Source of the DNA: CALFMR01 sp035550595
Lineage (GTDB): Bacteria; Acidobacteriota; Vicinamibacteria; Vicinamibacterales; SCN-69-37
Assembly (NCBI GenBank): GCA_035550595.1
Contig: DASZOV010000004.1
Location: 1 to 64,000 of the forward strand
Direction: 5' to 3'
DNA length: 64,000 nt
Position numbers and translations under genes: made by a program. Every line of letters begins with the position of its first letter. The first letter of the stretch is position 1. The notes under the pieces are model-generated. The model saw only the letters and a list, made by a program, of their open reading frames with translations. It had not been told where the DNA came from and did no database searches. Shown here in pieces: positions 31,697 through 43,069 of the stretch.

Positions 31697-34399
31697 CTAC
31701 GGCGCTGCGGGGCCGCGGACGACCTGGACGAACGCGTCGGGACGAATCCAATGGCTGAACGCCGCGCGCACGTCGTCGGCGGTGAGCGCCGCGTACCGCT
31801 CTGCGGCCCGCTGCGGCTCGTCGAGCGGCAGGCCGATGTCGGCGCGCGCGATCAGACCTGCCGCCACGTCGTCCTCGCTCGACTCCTGTAGCGGAAGTTG
31901 CCGCAGCAGGAGCGCCTTGGCCTGGTGCAGTTCGGCGGCCGTGACATTGCTCGTCGCCATCGCTCGCAGATCCCGCTCGATGAGGTCTCGCGCCTTCGCC
32001 ACGTTCGCCGGATCGCAGCCGTAGGTCACGCTGTAGACACTCCGCGACCTGGTGGACGTCAGACGGTCGTCGACCGTGTAGACGTAGCCCGTGGTTTGCC
32101 GCAGGTCGTGATACAGCCGCGTCGCGTAGAAGCCGCCGCCGAGAATGTGATTGCCGAGCGCCAACGCGTAGTAATCCCGATCGAATCGCGTCAGGTCGAT
32201 CGTCTCGGCGAGGACGACCGACGCCTGCACCGCCGTCGGATCGGGCACGACGACCGAGGACGGCGCGTTCGGCGGGACGTGCGGAAGCGTGAGGTCCGGT
32301 GTCGCACCGGTCGCGGTCCAGCCACCGAACCATTGGCTGATCACCGCGCGCGCCTCCTCCGGCGTGACGTCGCCGATGACGACAATGGTCGTCAGGTCCG
32401 GCCGAAAGGTCGTCGCGTGATAGCGCCGCACGTCGTCGATCGTGAGCGACGCCACCGTCTCCGGCGTCGCGTCGCGCAACGCGGGATCGGCTGCGGGCAG
32501 CAAGCCAACGCGCAAGAGGCGATCGGCCTTGTAGCCTGGACTCTCGAGACGCCCTTTGAGGTAATCGATCGTCTGCTGCTTGACGACGGCGAACGCCTCG
32601 TCGAGCAGGGCGGGGTGCAGCTCGTGATCGGCGAGTAGCTCGACGCCGCGCGACCAGTGCGCCTCGAGCACGCGAAGCGAGAAGTCCGCGCCTCCCGTCT
32701 CGCTCGCGCCGATATCGTCGAGCGCCTTCTGGAACGACAGCCGATCGAGACTCGTCGTGCCGTATGAGAAGAGGTCGTCGAGCACGTCGTCGATGCCTTC
32801 TTTGCCGCGCGGCGCCTGCAGCCGGGCCTCGTGGCGCACGCGGCCCAGCACCGTGACGGTCGGGCTGGTCGTTTCCGTCCGCACGATCAGACGAAGACCG
32901 TTGGGCAACGTCGTGTCGGTCCAGCGCGGCGTCTCGCTCGGCACGTGGATGGCGTCGAGTGCCGTCGATGCCCAAGCGGGCAGATCGACCGCGGCGGTCG
33001 GCGCGCTCGTCGTCTGTTCGCCTCCGCCAAAACCCTTGGCCGTGATGGGCACCGGTGAACGCGAGGGCACCAGCGTGGCCGCGACGGCATTGGTCGGGAC
33101 GAGGAATTGCCTGGCCACGCGGTTCACGTCGTCGACCGTCACTCGCTGGATCGCGGCGACGTCGTCGTCGGGTGACGTGCGTCCTTCGGCGGCGATGGCC
33201 TGCGACCAGGCCTGCGCCAGGCCGGGGATCGAGTTCCGGTCGAACTGCGCATGCGCGACCTCGAGGCGTTTCGCTGCTTCGACCAGATCGGCGGACACGC
33301 CCGTGCGGACGCTGCCGGCGACGAGCTCGCGGAGCGTGGCGATCATGGCCACCGCATCGGCGCCCGCGGGAATCGCGGCGGCGCTGAACCCCACGCTCGC
33401 CTTGGGATACGTCTCGACGAGCTCGAAGTCGGCCGCAAGCGCCCGGCCGGCCGGGACGAGCCCGTAGAGACTTCCGCGTTGACTCGCCAACACGTCGGCA
33501 AGGACGCGCGCTGCCGCGAAGTCAGGGCTGTCGGTGCCAGGCAACCGATAGCCGATGAATGCCAGCGTGTATGGAAGATTGCTTTCGAGTGCAAAGGTCT
33601 CGGCGCGGACCGGAGGCAGAGTGACGGCCGGGCGTTCGGGCAGGGCCTTGCGCGGAATGTCACCGTACAACGTCCGGATGGTGGCCATCGTCCGCGCCGG
33701 ATCGACATGGCCCACGATCACGAGCACGGCGTTGTTCGGCGCGTACCAGGCGTCGTGGAAGCGACGCAGCATGTCGCCCGTCGTCGCATCGAAGGACGTT
33801 TTCGTGCCGAGCGCGTCGTGCGCGTAGGGCGTGCCAGCAAAGAGATCGTCGTTGACGCGCGTGATGAATCGATAGGTGGGATCGGACAGATCACGCGCGA
33901 CTTCCTGTTCAATCGCGCCGCGCTCCTGCGCCCACTCGGCGTCCGCGTCGTCGATGTGTCGCATGCACGCGGCGTCCACGCGGAGCGCGACATCGAGATC
34001 GGCAGCCGGCACCGTCGAGAAGTACTGCGTGACGTTCTGCTGAGTCTCGGCGTTGCCGTCGCCGCCGAGCAACGCGAAGATCGCGGCCGTCTGGTCGGCC
34101 GAGAGATCGGCGCAGCCTCGAAAGGCCATGTGTTCCTGGGCGTGCGCCATGCCAGGAAAGCCTTCCGGCGTCTCGTCGGCGCCGACCATGTAACTGCTCT
34201 CCACCGTCACGACCGGCGCCAGGTCGTCCTCGACGATGACGACGCGAAGGCCGTTGTCGAGCGTCGCGCGGAAGACGCCGCTTTGGGCGCCCGGCTCCGA
34301 ATCGCGCGACAGCATGACGGCGAGCAGCACGAGACACGTGACGCCGAAGGAGTACTTCGAGCGAACGCGCCGAGTCGAGGTCGATCGAGAGCCAGCCAT
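31697..34399 (-). CDS. M16 zinc peptidase with two M16 halves, exported, at the end of the Tad locus
   Basis: This 900-residue protein has a signal peptide (about 15-38) and two M16 halves in one chain. The first half holds the inverted zinc motif H86-A-Q-E89-H90 (MAHAQEHMAFRG) and the distal Glu near 166 in ERGAIEQEVARD, so it is the active half. The second (from about 490: NGLRLIVRTETTSP, YYALALGNHILGGGFYATRL) lacks HxxEH and forms the inactive partner. It digests peptides in the periplasm. It lies 157 bases downstream of tadD in the same direction; a pilus role is possible but unproven. Confidence 0.92.
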   Translation of the reverse strand: MAGSRSTSTRRVRSKYSFGVTCLVLLAVMLSRDSEPGAQSGVFRATLDNGLRVVIVEDDLAPVVTVESSYMVGADETPEGFPGMAHAQEHMAFRGCADLSADQTAAIFALLGGDGNAETQQNVTQYFSTVPAADLDVALRVDAACMRHIDDADAEWAQERGAIEQEVARDLSDPTYRFITRVNDDLFAGTPYAHDALGTKTSFDATTGDMLRRFHDAWYAPNNAVLVIVGHVDPARTMATIRTLYGDIPRKALPERPAVTLPPVRAETFALESNLPYTLAFIGYRLPGTDSPDFAAARVLADVLASQRGSLYGLVPAGRALAADFELVETYPKASVGFSAAAIPAGADAVAMIATLRELVAGSVRTGVSADLVEAAKRLEVAHAQFDRNSIPGLAQAWSQAIAAEGRTSPDDDVAAIQRVTVDDVNRVARQFLVPTNAVAATLVPSRSPVPITAKGFGGGEQTTSAPTAAVDLPAWASTALDAIHVPSETPRWTDTTLPNGLRLIVRTETTSPTVTVLGRVRHEARLQAPRGKEGIDDVLDDLFSYGTTSLDRLSFQKALDDIGASETGGADFSLRVLEAHWSRGVELLADHELHPALLDEAFAVVKQQTIDYLKGRLESPGYKADRLLRVGLLPAADPALRDATPETVASLTIDDVRRYHATTFRPDLTTIVVIGDVTPEEARAVISQWFGGWTATGATPDLTLPHVPPNAPSSVVVPDPTAVQASVVLAETIDLTRFDRDYYALALGNHILGGGFYATRLYHDLRQTTGYVYTVDDRLTSTRSRSVYSVTYGCDPANVAKARDLIERDLRAMATSNVTAAELHQAKALLLRQLPLQESSEDDVAAGLIARADIGLPLDEPQRAAERYAALTADDVRAAFSHWIRPDAFVQVVRGPAAP

Positions 34400-34556
34400 G
34401 AGGCGACGTCACTCCGTCCTGACCGGCGTCCTCCTGGTCAGGAGGCCGGCTTTCGTCATTGGAGCGTACGGTCCTGCTCGAGGCGAGGGCGTTTCAGGCA
34501 ACGCACCGGATCGGCCGATGAGCGGCAGCCAGTGCCCGACGGATGGCTCGACGCGA

Positions 34557-35300
34557 TCACGGTGCGGACGCCTCGGGCGTGCCCGTCGCGTCGGCTGCGG
34601 CCTCGAGCGCGCGCAGCCTGCCGGCGGCGGGCGGCCACCCGGGTCGCGACGCCAACGCGGCTTCATATTGCCGCGCCGCATCGCTCGACCGTCCCAAGGC
34701 TTCCGCGAGCAGGCCTTGATCGTAGGCGACCCGCCACGCCGGCGCGCCGAGCTTGCCGGCAATGGCCAGTTCGGTCGACGCATCCGACAACCGGCCGGCC
34801 GCATAGAGCGAGGCGGCGCGGACTTCGTGGAGACCCGCGTGATCCGGCGTGCGCGCGAGTTGTTCCTGCGACAAGCGGAGCGCGAATGCGACGTCACCGT
34901 CCTCGAGCGCCAGGCGTGCGCGCAGCACCGCGGCGTCGGGTTGGGCGATCGGCAAGGCGAGAGCCGCATCGAGATCGTCACGCGCGCGTTCGACGTCATG
35001 GTCGTCGTAGCTGAGCCAGGCGTCGGCGACGAGCACCGCCGCGTGTGTCGCGCAACTCACGGCCAGGCGACGGACGCGATCGCGCTGCCGCTGACACTCT
35101 TGCCCCCATGCCGCCGACGAGCAGCCTTCGGGCGTGGCCTCGATCGCGCCGATGCGGTCGAGCGCGTCACGCGCGACGCGTTCCGCATCGCCGCACGAGA
35201 CGTCGATCCGCGGTGGTACCGACGCGCAGCCAGCCGCAACGGTCACGACCGCGATGATCGCCGCGCGCCGCCACGCGCGCGTCGACAATGTCTTCGTCAT
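34557..35300 (-). CDS. tadD: TPR lipoprotein, TadD-like
   Basis: This 247-residue lipoprotein has lipobox VAAGC (Cys at about 25) and helical repeats of TPR type from ~95 on, including WLSYDDHDVERARDDLDAAL, AGLHEVRAASLYAAGRLSDA and WRVAYDQGLLAEALGRSSDA. In Tad systems the TPR lipoprotein TadD (pilotin-like) helps the secretin assemble. It follows tadC by 31 bases. Lipobox and place match TadD, but sequence identity to known TadD is not something I can check. Confidence 0.75.
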   Translation of the reverse strand: MTKTLSTRAWRRAAIIAVVTVAAGCASVPPRIDVSCGDAERVARDALDRIGAIEATPEGCSSAAWGQECQRQRDRVRRLAVSCATHAAVLVADAWLSYDDHDVERARDDLDAALALPIAQPDAAVLRARLALEDGDVAFALRLSQEQLARTPDHAGLHEVRAASLYAAGRLSDASTELAIAGKLGAPAWRVAYDQGLLAEALGRSSDAARQYEAALASRPGWPPAAGRLRALEAAADATGTPEASAP

Positions 35301-35331
35301 CAGTCCTGGCTCCTTGTCTCGTGCTCGGGTG

Positions 35332-36222
35332 CTATCGCATGAATCCACCGGTCACCTCGACCATCTCGAGCAGCGCCGGCCCGAGCGTCGTCAGAAAGAT
35401 GCCCGGCAGGAAGCAGGCGACGAGCGGGAACATCAGCTTGACCGGCAGCATCTGCCCGAGGATCGCCACGCGTTCTCGTCGTCGATCGCGGACGTCGTCG
35501 GCCTGGCGTCGCAGTGTGCCGGCCACACCGGCGCCGACGTGCTCGGCCTGGACGATGGCCGAGACGAACACGGTCACCGACGACACGTCGAGCCGCGACG
35601 CGGTCCGGCGCAGCGCCTGCACGCGCGGCACGCCGGACCGCACGTCGCGTTGAAAGTGCCGCAGCGCGCGGTGCAACGGCCGGCCGCCGGGCATGGCGTC
35701 GAGCAGCCGGACGAGCGAGGCGTCGAAGCCGAGGCCCGCCTCGGCGAGCGTGGCGAAGATCTCGAGGACGAGCGGCAGGTCCGCCTCGACTTCGCGAACG
35801 ACGCGCCGGCGTGCCGCGCGCACGTGCAGCACCGGCAACGCCGCGACGATGACGAAGACGATCCACGGCGCGGTCGACAGCACGGCCGCCATCATCGTGC
35901 CGACGCCGCCAGGGACACCGACGACCGACGCCGCGAGTCGCGGGATCGCACCCGACACGTCGAGCAGCCACGCCGCCATGCCGGCGACGACGACGGCCAG
36001 GGCTTCCGCGACGACGAACCATGGCGCCGCGTCGGCGTTCCAATAGCCAGCGAGCTCGAGCCAGCGCGGCAGACCACGACGCTGGCGGGGATCGTCAGCC
36101 GCGCCGTCGCGCGTCGCCAGCCACGCATCGAGCCGCGTGCGGCTCGCGTGGCGCCGCGTCCAGCGCCAGGCGAAGGCCGTCACGGCGCCGACGATGGCAA
36201 GGATGATGATCGTGTCCGTCAT
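35332..36222 (-). CDS. tadC: Tad pilus inner-membrane platform protein TadC
   Basis: This 296-residue T2SSF-domain protein has membrane helices near 5-22, 65-85, 118-132 and 265-285. The GspF-like cytoplasmic domain (about 140-260) carries EVEADLPLVLEIFATLAEAG, then FVSAIVQAEHVGAGVAGTLR, the TadC signature. With TadB it forms the platform that couples the CpaF ATPase to pilin extraction and assembly. It lies between tadB (21 bases) and tadD (31 bases). Confidence 0.92.
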   Translation of the reverse strand: MTDTIIILAIVGAVTAFAWRWTRRHASRTRLDAWLATRDGAADDPRQRRGLPRWLELAGYWNADAAPWFVVAEALAVVVAGMAAWLLDVSGAIPRLAASVVGVPGGVGTMMAAVLSTAPWIVFVIVAALPVLHVRAARRRVVREVEADLPLVLEIFATLAEAGLGFDASLVRLLDAMPGGRPLHRALRHFQRDVRSGVPRVQALRRTASRLDVSSVTVFVSAIVQAEHVGAGVAGTLRRQADDVRDRRRERVAILGQMLPVKLMFPLVACFLPGIFLTTLGPALLEMVEVTGGFMR

Positions 36223-36243
36223 GACGTTTCTCTTCGAATCGCG

Positions 36244-37101
36244 TCAGTACTCGACGCCGCTGATCCGGGACATCCAGATCAACCCGACGGCCTGGAGCAG
36301 GACGACGGCGCCGGTCAGCTCGGCGCCGACGGGCGACAGGAAGAATTGGACGACTGGGTCGGGATTGGCTCGCCACATCAGCAGGCCGACGCCGTAGACG
36401 AGCAGCATGACGACGGTCACCGAGAAGTACGCTTCGGCGCTCTGCGCGCGGAGGCGGCGTGACAACTCGGCGCGGTCCCGCACGGTGCGCGCGACGACGG
36501 CCAGCGTCGACGCGAGACTGCCGCCGATCTCCCAGTGCACGGCCAACGTGATGCTGAAGAGCCGGAACGTCTCGATCGGGACGCGCGCCGCGAAGTCGCG
36601 CAGCACGGCATCGGGTGCATCGCCGAGCTGCAGGCGCGTCACCAGATCGCGCAGGAAAGGACGCAGCGGATCGGTCGCCTCCTCCAGTGCGGCCTCGAGC
36701 GCGCGCATGAGCGATCCGCCCGCCTGGATCGACGCGACGACGAGGTCGAGCGCGTTGGCGAGCTGCTGCTCGATCCTGCCGGCTCGCGACTCGGCGATCG
36801 CGCGCTCGGCGAGGTAGGCGAGCGTGCCGAGCAAGGCACCGGCGCCCAACGCGAAGGGTGGCGCCAGGACCAGCGCCACGGCCGCGATCGTCGACAGACC
36901 AACCGCAGGTCCGAGCCACGGGTAACGGGGGGGAAACGCGTGCAGCCGCGCGACGGGACGTTCGTCGTCGGAGCGCGTCGGGCCGATCGCGCGATCGAGG
37001 CGGGCGCGGCCGGCGCGGCGGATGCGCACGGCGCCCCATCCATAGGTGATCGCGCCGAGACCGGCGAGCGCCATGACGAGCAGCATCCCTGAAGCGGACA
37101 T
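36244..37101 (-). CDS. tadB: Tad pilus inner-membrane platform protein TadB
   Basis: This 285-residue T2SSF-domain protein has helices near 5-20, 66-95 and 225-280. The conserved stretches are LANALDLVVASIQAGGSLMR, ALEEATDPL and ITLAVHWEIGGSLASTLAVV (gap) RTVRDR, the classic TadB form. It partners TadC under CpaF. It lies 8 bases after cpaF. Confidence 0.92.
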   Translation of the reverse strand: MSASGMLLVMALAGLGAITYGWGAVRIRRAGRARLDRAIGPTRSDDERPVARLHAFPPRYPWLGPAVGLSTIAAVALVLAPPFALGAGALLGTLAYLAERAIAESRAGRIEQQLANALDLVVASIQAGGSLMRALEAALEEATDPLRPFLRDLVTRLQLGDAPDAVLRDFAARVPIETFRLFSITLAVHWEIGGSLASTLAVVARTVRDRAELSRRLRAQSAEAYFSVTVVMLLVYGVGLLMWRANPDPVVQFFLSPVGAELTGAVVLLQAVGLIWMSRISGVEY

Positions 37102-37109
37102 GGTGCAGG

Positions 37110-38539
<1,430 letters not shown>

Positions 38540-38543
<4 letters not shown>

Positions 38544-39781
38544 AGCGGTTCATCTCCGAGCGTCGTAGTGGCCGCCGCCGCGCCGCGGTCCGCCGCTGCG
38601 CTGGCCGTCGCCGTGACGCGTGCGTCCGGCGTTTCGATGTCGTCGACGATGCCGATCACGTGCCGTCCGAAACCGAAGCGGACCGAAGCCTTCAACGCGT
38701 ACGGTTCACCGGTGTTCATCGAGACGAGCACGCGCCGGTCGTACGGCACGACGTGATCGATCGGCCGGCCGAGGCGCGATTCGATGTCGGCGACCGAGAG
38801 GGCGCCAGCGAAACGCCGATAGTTGTGGCTGAGCACGACGCGCTGGCGCGCGGCGCCAAAGCCCACCGTCTCGAGGACAGGGAGGAGCTTGGCGGTGCCC
38901 ACGACGCTCGGCACGGTGCCCTGCGAGACGACGAAGCCGACGTCCGACACGTCGAGCACGGCCATGACGATCTCGTCGAGCATCGGAAACGTATCGACGA
39001 CGACGAAGTCGAACGCATGACGCGCGCGGTTGAGCACGCGCGCGATCGCCTCGTCGGTGATCTCCGAGGCCTCGACGGCGTCGGCCGGCGCGGCGAGCAG
39101 TCTCAGGCCCGACGCGTGGCGCGCCGACAGCTCGGTCACGAGCGTCTCGTCGAGCCGATCCTTCTGGCGCACGGCGTCGACGATCGTCGTCGGCGGCTGC
39201 AGATCGAGCAGCATCGCGCACACGCCCAACTGCAGCGACGTGTCGACGAGGAGCACGCGATCCGGATGGCGCCGGGCGAGCAGGCACGCGGTGCTCACCG
39301 AGAGCGTGGATTTGCCGACGCCGCCCTTGTTGCTCACGAACGACACCACGGTGCCGGCGCGCCGGGCCGGCTGCGTCGCGGGCGCGTCGACACGGTCGAG
39401 GAGCTGACGCAGCTCGGTGCTCGACACGGGCCGGCGCAGGAAGTCCTGGACCCGGCCGCGGATTGCTTCGATGATGAGCGCGCTCTCACGCTCGGTCGCC
39501 CCGAGTCGATCCTCCTGGAACAGACCGGCGACGACCACGCCCGGCATGTCGGCATGGAGTTCCCGCGCGAGATGCACGAGACGCCGCACGTCGGCCGCCA
39601 TGTCGACGATGACCAGACGCGGTTGACGCGTGCGCGCGACGTCCAGGGCATGGGCGTGATCGCGCGCAAGGTGCACGACGACGTGATAGGCGGGCAGCGC
39701 GTCGAGCGCCGTGACGATCTCCGGTTCGACCGTTGGATCGTCGGCGACGACGAGCACGTGGATGACGCGATCGACAGCCAT
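38540..39781 (-). CDS. cpaE: Tad pilus localisation/assembly ATPase CpaE/TadZ
   Basis: This 413-residue protein has a receiver-like pseudo-domain (about 8-130) without a complete phospho-acceptor set, then a ParA/MinD-type ATPase. The deviant Walker A KGGVGKST is at 152-159, LLVDTSLQLG follows near 189, and FVVVDTFPMLDE is the Walker B region. TadZ/CpaE places the pilus machine at the pole. The gene lies 10 bases after the tadG-like gene and overlaps cpaF by 4 bases. A Thr/Ala-rich tail (about 385-410) is extra. Confidence 0.94.
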
Positions 39782-39791
39782 GGGCGTGGCG

Positions 39792-41108
39792 CTACCGGAC
39801 GAGCGCGGGCACGAGCACGGCGAGTCCCGCGTCGGCGAGCTGACGGTTACGGGTCATCAGGTCCGCGACGTCGTCGAGCGGCAGATCGGCGGGAAAGCCG
39901 TCGGCGAGGACGGCGGTCGCGTTGGCCGAGACGACGTGCTGCGAGCCCCGCGCGACGCGGAAGTCGCCAGGCGGATCACCGGGCGTGTCGCAGCTCCACC
40001 AGAACGTGACGCGGCCGAATCCGACGACGCGCGATGACGCGCCGATCGTGTCGACGAGCGGCACGTACGCGCGCCGGCCTTCACCAGATATGGGCACGTC
40101 GCACGTAGCGGGTGACGCTACGGGGACCATCTCGCCGACGCGCGTCAGAGGTACAGCCGTGAATTGCCCACCGTCAATCGACCCGTCAGCGCCGATGACC
40201 ATCGTCGTCGGTGGATCGACGGGCACTGCCGCGTAGGCGTCGCTCGACAGCGCGAACGGCGCCGCTCCCTCGCCGACGGATCCTCCAGCCTGGCCGACGG
40301 CGAGCGCCGGCATCGCGCCCGCGATTGCCGTTGCCCGGATCGTGAGGCCGTCACGGCGAAGCGAATCGCCCGCGTCAACGTCGGTACCGGCGATGGCGCT
40401 GCCGCGGCCGAAGAGCAGCGGCAATGCCGGCCCGTGCGAGCTGACCTCTGGCACATCGTCGAGTCCGTCTCGATTCGACGTGCGGCGGAGCCGGACGAGA
40501 AAGGCGCCGTTGGCGTGATCGGCCACGCCTATCGGGCCGACGCCAGAGTCGGGCCACGCGTCCGGGGCGGGATTGTCATACAGCTCGGGATGATCGATCG
40601 GCGACGGGCATCCCTCGAATCCGCTCGATCCGGCGTCGACCGCGGCGGCGGGTGCGAAGTCGACTCGGGCATAGCCAGCGTCCTCCTCCGGTCCGGGCGC
40701 CGAAGACGAGGTGAACGTGCCGCTGACGAGATCGCCGATCCCGTCATTCGTCGTCTGATTGATCTGCAGATCAGGCGCATACGCGTGCGGGTCCGACAGG
40801 TCGATCTGCGTGAACGCGTCCGCCGGGCCGACGCCGCCGTCGATGGCGATGACGGGTCCGGCGCCGTACCGCCGGTCATCGTCCGTGTTCTGGAACGTCG
40901 TGCGGACCATGTCCGCCGCAGCCACGCGCCGGCGGCAATCGCTCTGAAAGCCGTCGCTCGAGATGTTGCGATAGCGCAGGCCCTCGATGGCGGCGCTGTC
41001 GGCGGCCGTCTGCATTTCCGATTGCGTCACGCGCGCAAGTCCCAGATCCACGGTCAACGCCGCGACGCCGAAGAGTGCCACGAGCATGAAGGCGATCTGC
41101 ACGAGCAT
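39792..41108 (-). CDS. TadG-like large pseudopilin / Tad-associated protein
   Basis: This 438-residue protein starts with one hydrophobic helix (about 2-25) followed by VDLGLARVTQSEMQTAADSA, the TadG/TadE-like (Tad_N) signature. The rest is an extracytoplasmic domain with many Asp/Gly and short strands (about 40-430) and a few Cys. It is probably held in the membrane by the N-terminal helix and exposed in the periplasm or at the pilus tip. The gene is 6 bases after cpaB and 10 before cpaE. The start ATG directly abuts the helix, so the usual short cytoplasmic lead is missing; a start further upstream is possible. Confidence 0.85.
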   Translation of the reverse strand: MLVQIAFMLVALFGVAALTVDLGLARVTQSEMQTAADSAAIEGLRYRNISSDGFQSDCRRRVAAADMVRTTFQNTDDDRRYGAGPVIAIDGGVGPADAFTQIDLSDPHAYAPDLQINQTTNDGIGDLVSGTFTSSSAPGPEEDAGYARVDFAPAAAVDAGSSGFEGCPSPIDHPELYDNPAPDAWPDSGVGPIGVADHANGAFLVRLRRTSNRDGLDDVPEVSSHGPALPLLFGRGSAIAGTDVDAGDSLRRDGLTIRATAIAGAMPALAVGQAGGSVGEGAAPFALSSDAYAAVPVDPPTTMVIGADGSIDGGQFTAVPLTRVGEMVPVASPATCDVPISGEGRRAYVPLVDTIGASSRVVGFGRVTFWWSCDTPGDPPGDFRVARGSQHVVSANATAVLADGFPADLPLDDVADLMTRNRQLADAGLAVLVPALVR

Positions 41109-41114
41109 GCGCGC

Positions 41115-42104
41115 CTACTTCGCCACCACTGCCGTGAGTTCGCGTTTCGATCCCGCGATGGCCTCGACCATCGTCAGGCCCGCCGCCCCCGCGCCTGGCG
41201 CCACGCCCGGTCCGCCGAAGGGGCTCACTGGATCGAGATCGGGCGTCACGCTGGCTGCCGGATCGTCGGGCCGGCCCGACCGCGGCACCGCGGAGATCTG
41301 CGCGTCGACGGCGAGCGCTTCGGTCAGACGCGCGACGTCGCCGGGATCGACGGCGATCACGACCTCCTGGACCGGCCGCAGGCGCGTGACCGCGCCTTGC
41401 GTGAGCGTCGAGGAATAGACGGGGACCTGGCGCGTCGTGAGCGGCTCGACGACGACGGCGTTCTGGGCCATGACGCGAACGGTCGCCTGTTTCTGCCAGT
41501 TGGTGAGCTGGGCCTGCAGCGCCAGTTGCTGCGCGTACGCGCCGGCGAACCCGAACGACTGGGCGCGTCCCTTCACGTCGATCGGAAGCGTCGCCACCAA
41601 ATCGAGGTGATCGCCGCGCTGCAGGCCGTAGAGTCCCGTGACCTTGTCGGCCTGCACGCGAAGCGCGCGCTTGCCCGCCGGGATGCCGGCGACGAGTCCG
41701 GCGCGCGTACCTTTCGGCAGAAAATCGGCTTCGGTGAAGACGTAGCCCGCCGGCTTGTCATGGTCCAGCACGCGGCCCCAGATGTCGCTCCACTTGGTGA
41801 GCAAGTCGGGTGTCACCGCCTGCGGCGGCAGGTAGGTCACCGTCAGGCGCTTGCCGGCGGGATCCCAGAAGTCGTCGCGCGTGACGCGCGTGTACGCAGG
41901 AATCGCGCGTGGCGTCATCGGCACGGCCACGAGCCCGCGCGTGGACGGCGTCGTGGCCGCGCCGAACGTCGCGCGGCTGATGACGCCCGTCTTCCACAAG
42001 ACGACGAGCGCGACGGCGCCGAGCACGACGACGCCGAGCGCGACCCAGGTCCGCAGGCTCGCGCGGCGGCGACGCCAGGGTCGGGCGGCAGGGGACGATC
42101 TCAT
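41115..42104 (-). CDS. cpaB: Flp pilus assembly protein CpaB (RcpC)
   Basis: This 329-residue protein has an N-terminal membrane helix (about 22-42, VALGVVVLGAVALVVLW). A SAF-like domain follows at about 55-125 (VPMTPRAIPAYTRVTRDDFW and AGYVFTEADFLP), then a CpaB/RcpC domain (GIPAGKRALRVQADKVTGLY, then GLQRGDHLDLVATL) that stabilises the secretin against peptidoglycan. The C-terminal ~55 residues are Pro/Gly-rich. The ATG overlaps the tadE stop (ATGA). Confidence 0.9.
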   Translation of the reverse strand: MRSSPAARPWRRRRASLRTWVALGVVVLGAVALVVLWKTGVISRATFGAATTPSTRGLVAVPMTPRAIPAYTRVTRDDFWDPAGKRLTVTYLPPQAVTPDLLTKWSDIWGRVLDHDKPAGYVFTEADFLPKGTRAGLVAGIPAGKRALRVQADKVTGLYGLQRGDHLDLVATLPIDVKGRAQSFGFAGAYAQQLALQAQLTNWQKQATVRVMAQNAVVVEPLTTRQVPVYSSTLTQGAVTRLRPVQEVVIAVDPGDVARLTEALAVDAQISAVPRSGRPDDPAASVTPDLDPVSPFGGPGVAPGAGAAGLTMVEAIAGSKRELTAVVAK

Positions 42105-43069
42105 GGGGTCACCTCGCGGGTTTCCTGGAAGACTTCGCGGCGAAACACCGCCTGTGCAGATACGACGCGGCGGAATGGCCGCACGACTTTTCCGGCGAAG
42201 GCGAACTGCTGTCCGAGGCCGAGGCGGCCGGCGTACGGCCCGGCATCCGACGTGTCTCCGGCGGCGAATTCGACGTTCGGATCCGGCGGCGCAGCGATCG
42301 CGGAGTCGTCGGCCACGTTGACGTTCGCGATGTTCGGCGCGAGCGGGCCGTCGGCAGATGGCCGGAAGCCGCTCAGCATCGCGGCTTGAAAGGGATAGTT
42401 GACGCGGATGGCGGCGACGCCCTTGGCGCCGGGCTGGCCCGCGGCCGCGCCCGCCAGACTGAACGCGTCGACGGTCGGATCGTCGCTCGCGCCGACGCCT
42501 TCGACGACCGGGAGCCAGGTGACGCCGGTTTCCGCGCCGTTGGCGTCGCGCTCGGTGATCGCCGCGATCACGACCGTGTAACGGCCCGACGTCGTGTTGC
42601 GCAGCAGCGTGCCCGGATAGCGCAGAAGCGTCGTGCCGGGCACCGATGTCCGGTCGACGATCATCAACGGACACAGCACACGATTGACGATCGGCAGCGC
42701 CGCGCAAGTGGCGTCGAGATCGAACGTGTGGTTCGCGACGTCCGCCGTGATGTCCAGGACCAGGCGGTCGGGATCGAAGACACGATCGCGGAAGATCGGC
42801 GTTGCGCCCGACCCGTCGAGACAGGATGACGGCGGCGCGTCGTAGGGCGGATTCCGACAATCGCGCGCGTCGTTGAACGTGATGGCGGCCGGCAGCGGCG
42901 TGACCGACAACTCGCGCGCGCCGGCACGAGCCGCGTCCTGGACCACTTCGGCGGCGAAGACGAGACGACCCAGGTCGACCGTTGCCGAGAGCAGCAGCGT
43001 GAGGACGAGCGCGACGAGCGCGAACTCGACGAGGACCGATCCGCGGCGATCGGCGAGCACGGCCTTCAT
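42101..43069 (-). CDS. tadE: TadE-family pseudopilin
   Basis: This 322-residue protein has a pilin-like N-terminus: RRGSVLVEFALVALVLTLLLSATV, with G10 just before S-V-L-V-E, so the prepilin peptidase can cut after Gly and place Glu at +5. QDAARAGARELSV follows, the TadE mark. The long C-terminal domain (about 60-300) is larger than usual TadE (about 130-200 residues). It overlaps cpaA and cpaB by 4 bases each, so translation of the three is coupled. Confidence 0.9.
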   Translation of the reverse strand: MKAVLADRRGSVLVEFALVALVLTLLLSATVDLGRLVFAAEVVQDAARAGARELSVTPLPAAITFNDARDCRNPPYDAPPSSCLDGSGATPIFRDRVFDPDRLVLDITADVANHTFDLDATCAALPIVNRVLCPLMIVDRTSVPGTTLLRYPGTLLRNTTSGRYTVVIAAITERDANGAETGVTWLPVVEGVGASDDPTVDAFSLAGAAAGQPGAKGVAAIRVNYPFQAAMLSGFRPSADGPLAPNIANVNVADDSAIAAPPDPNVEFAAGDTSDAGPYAGRLGLGQQFAFAGKVVRPFRRVVSAQAVFRREVFQETREVTP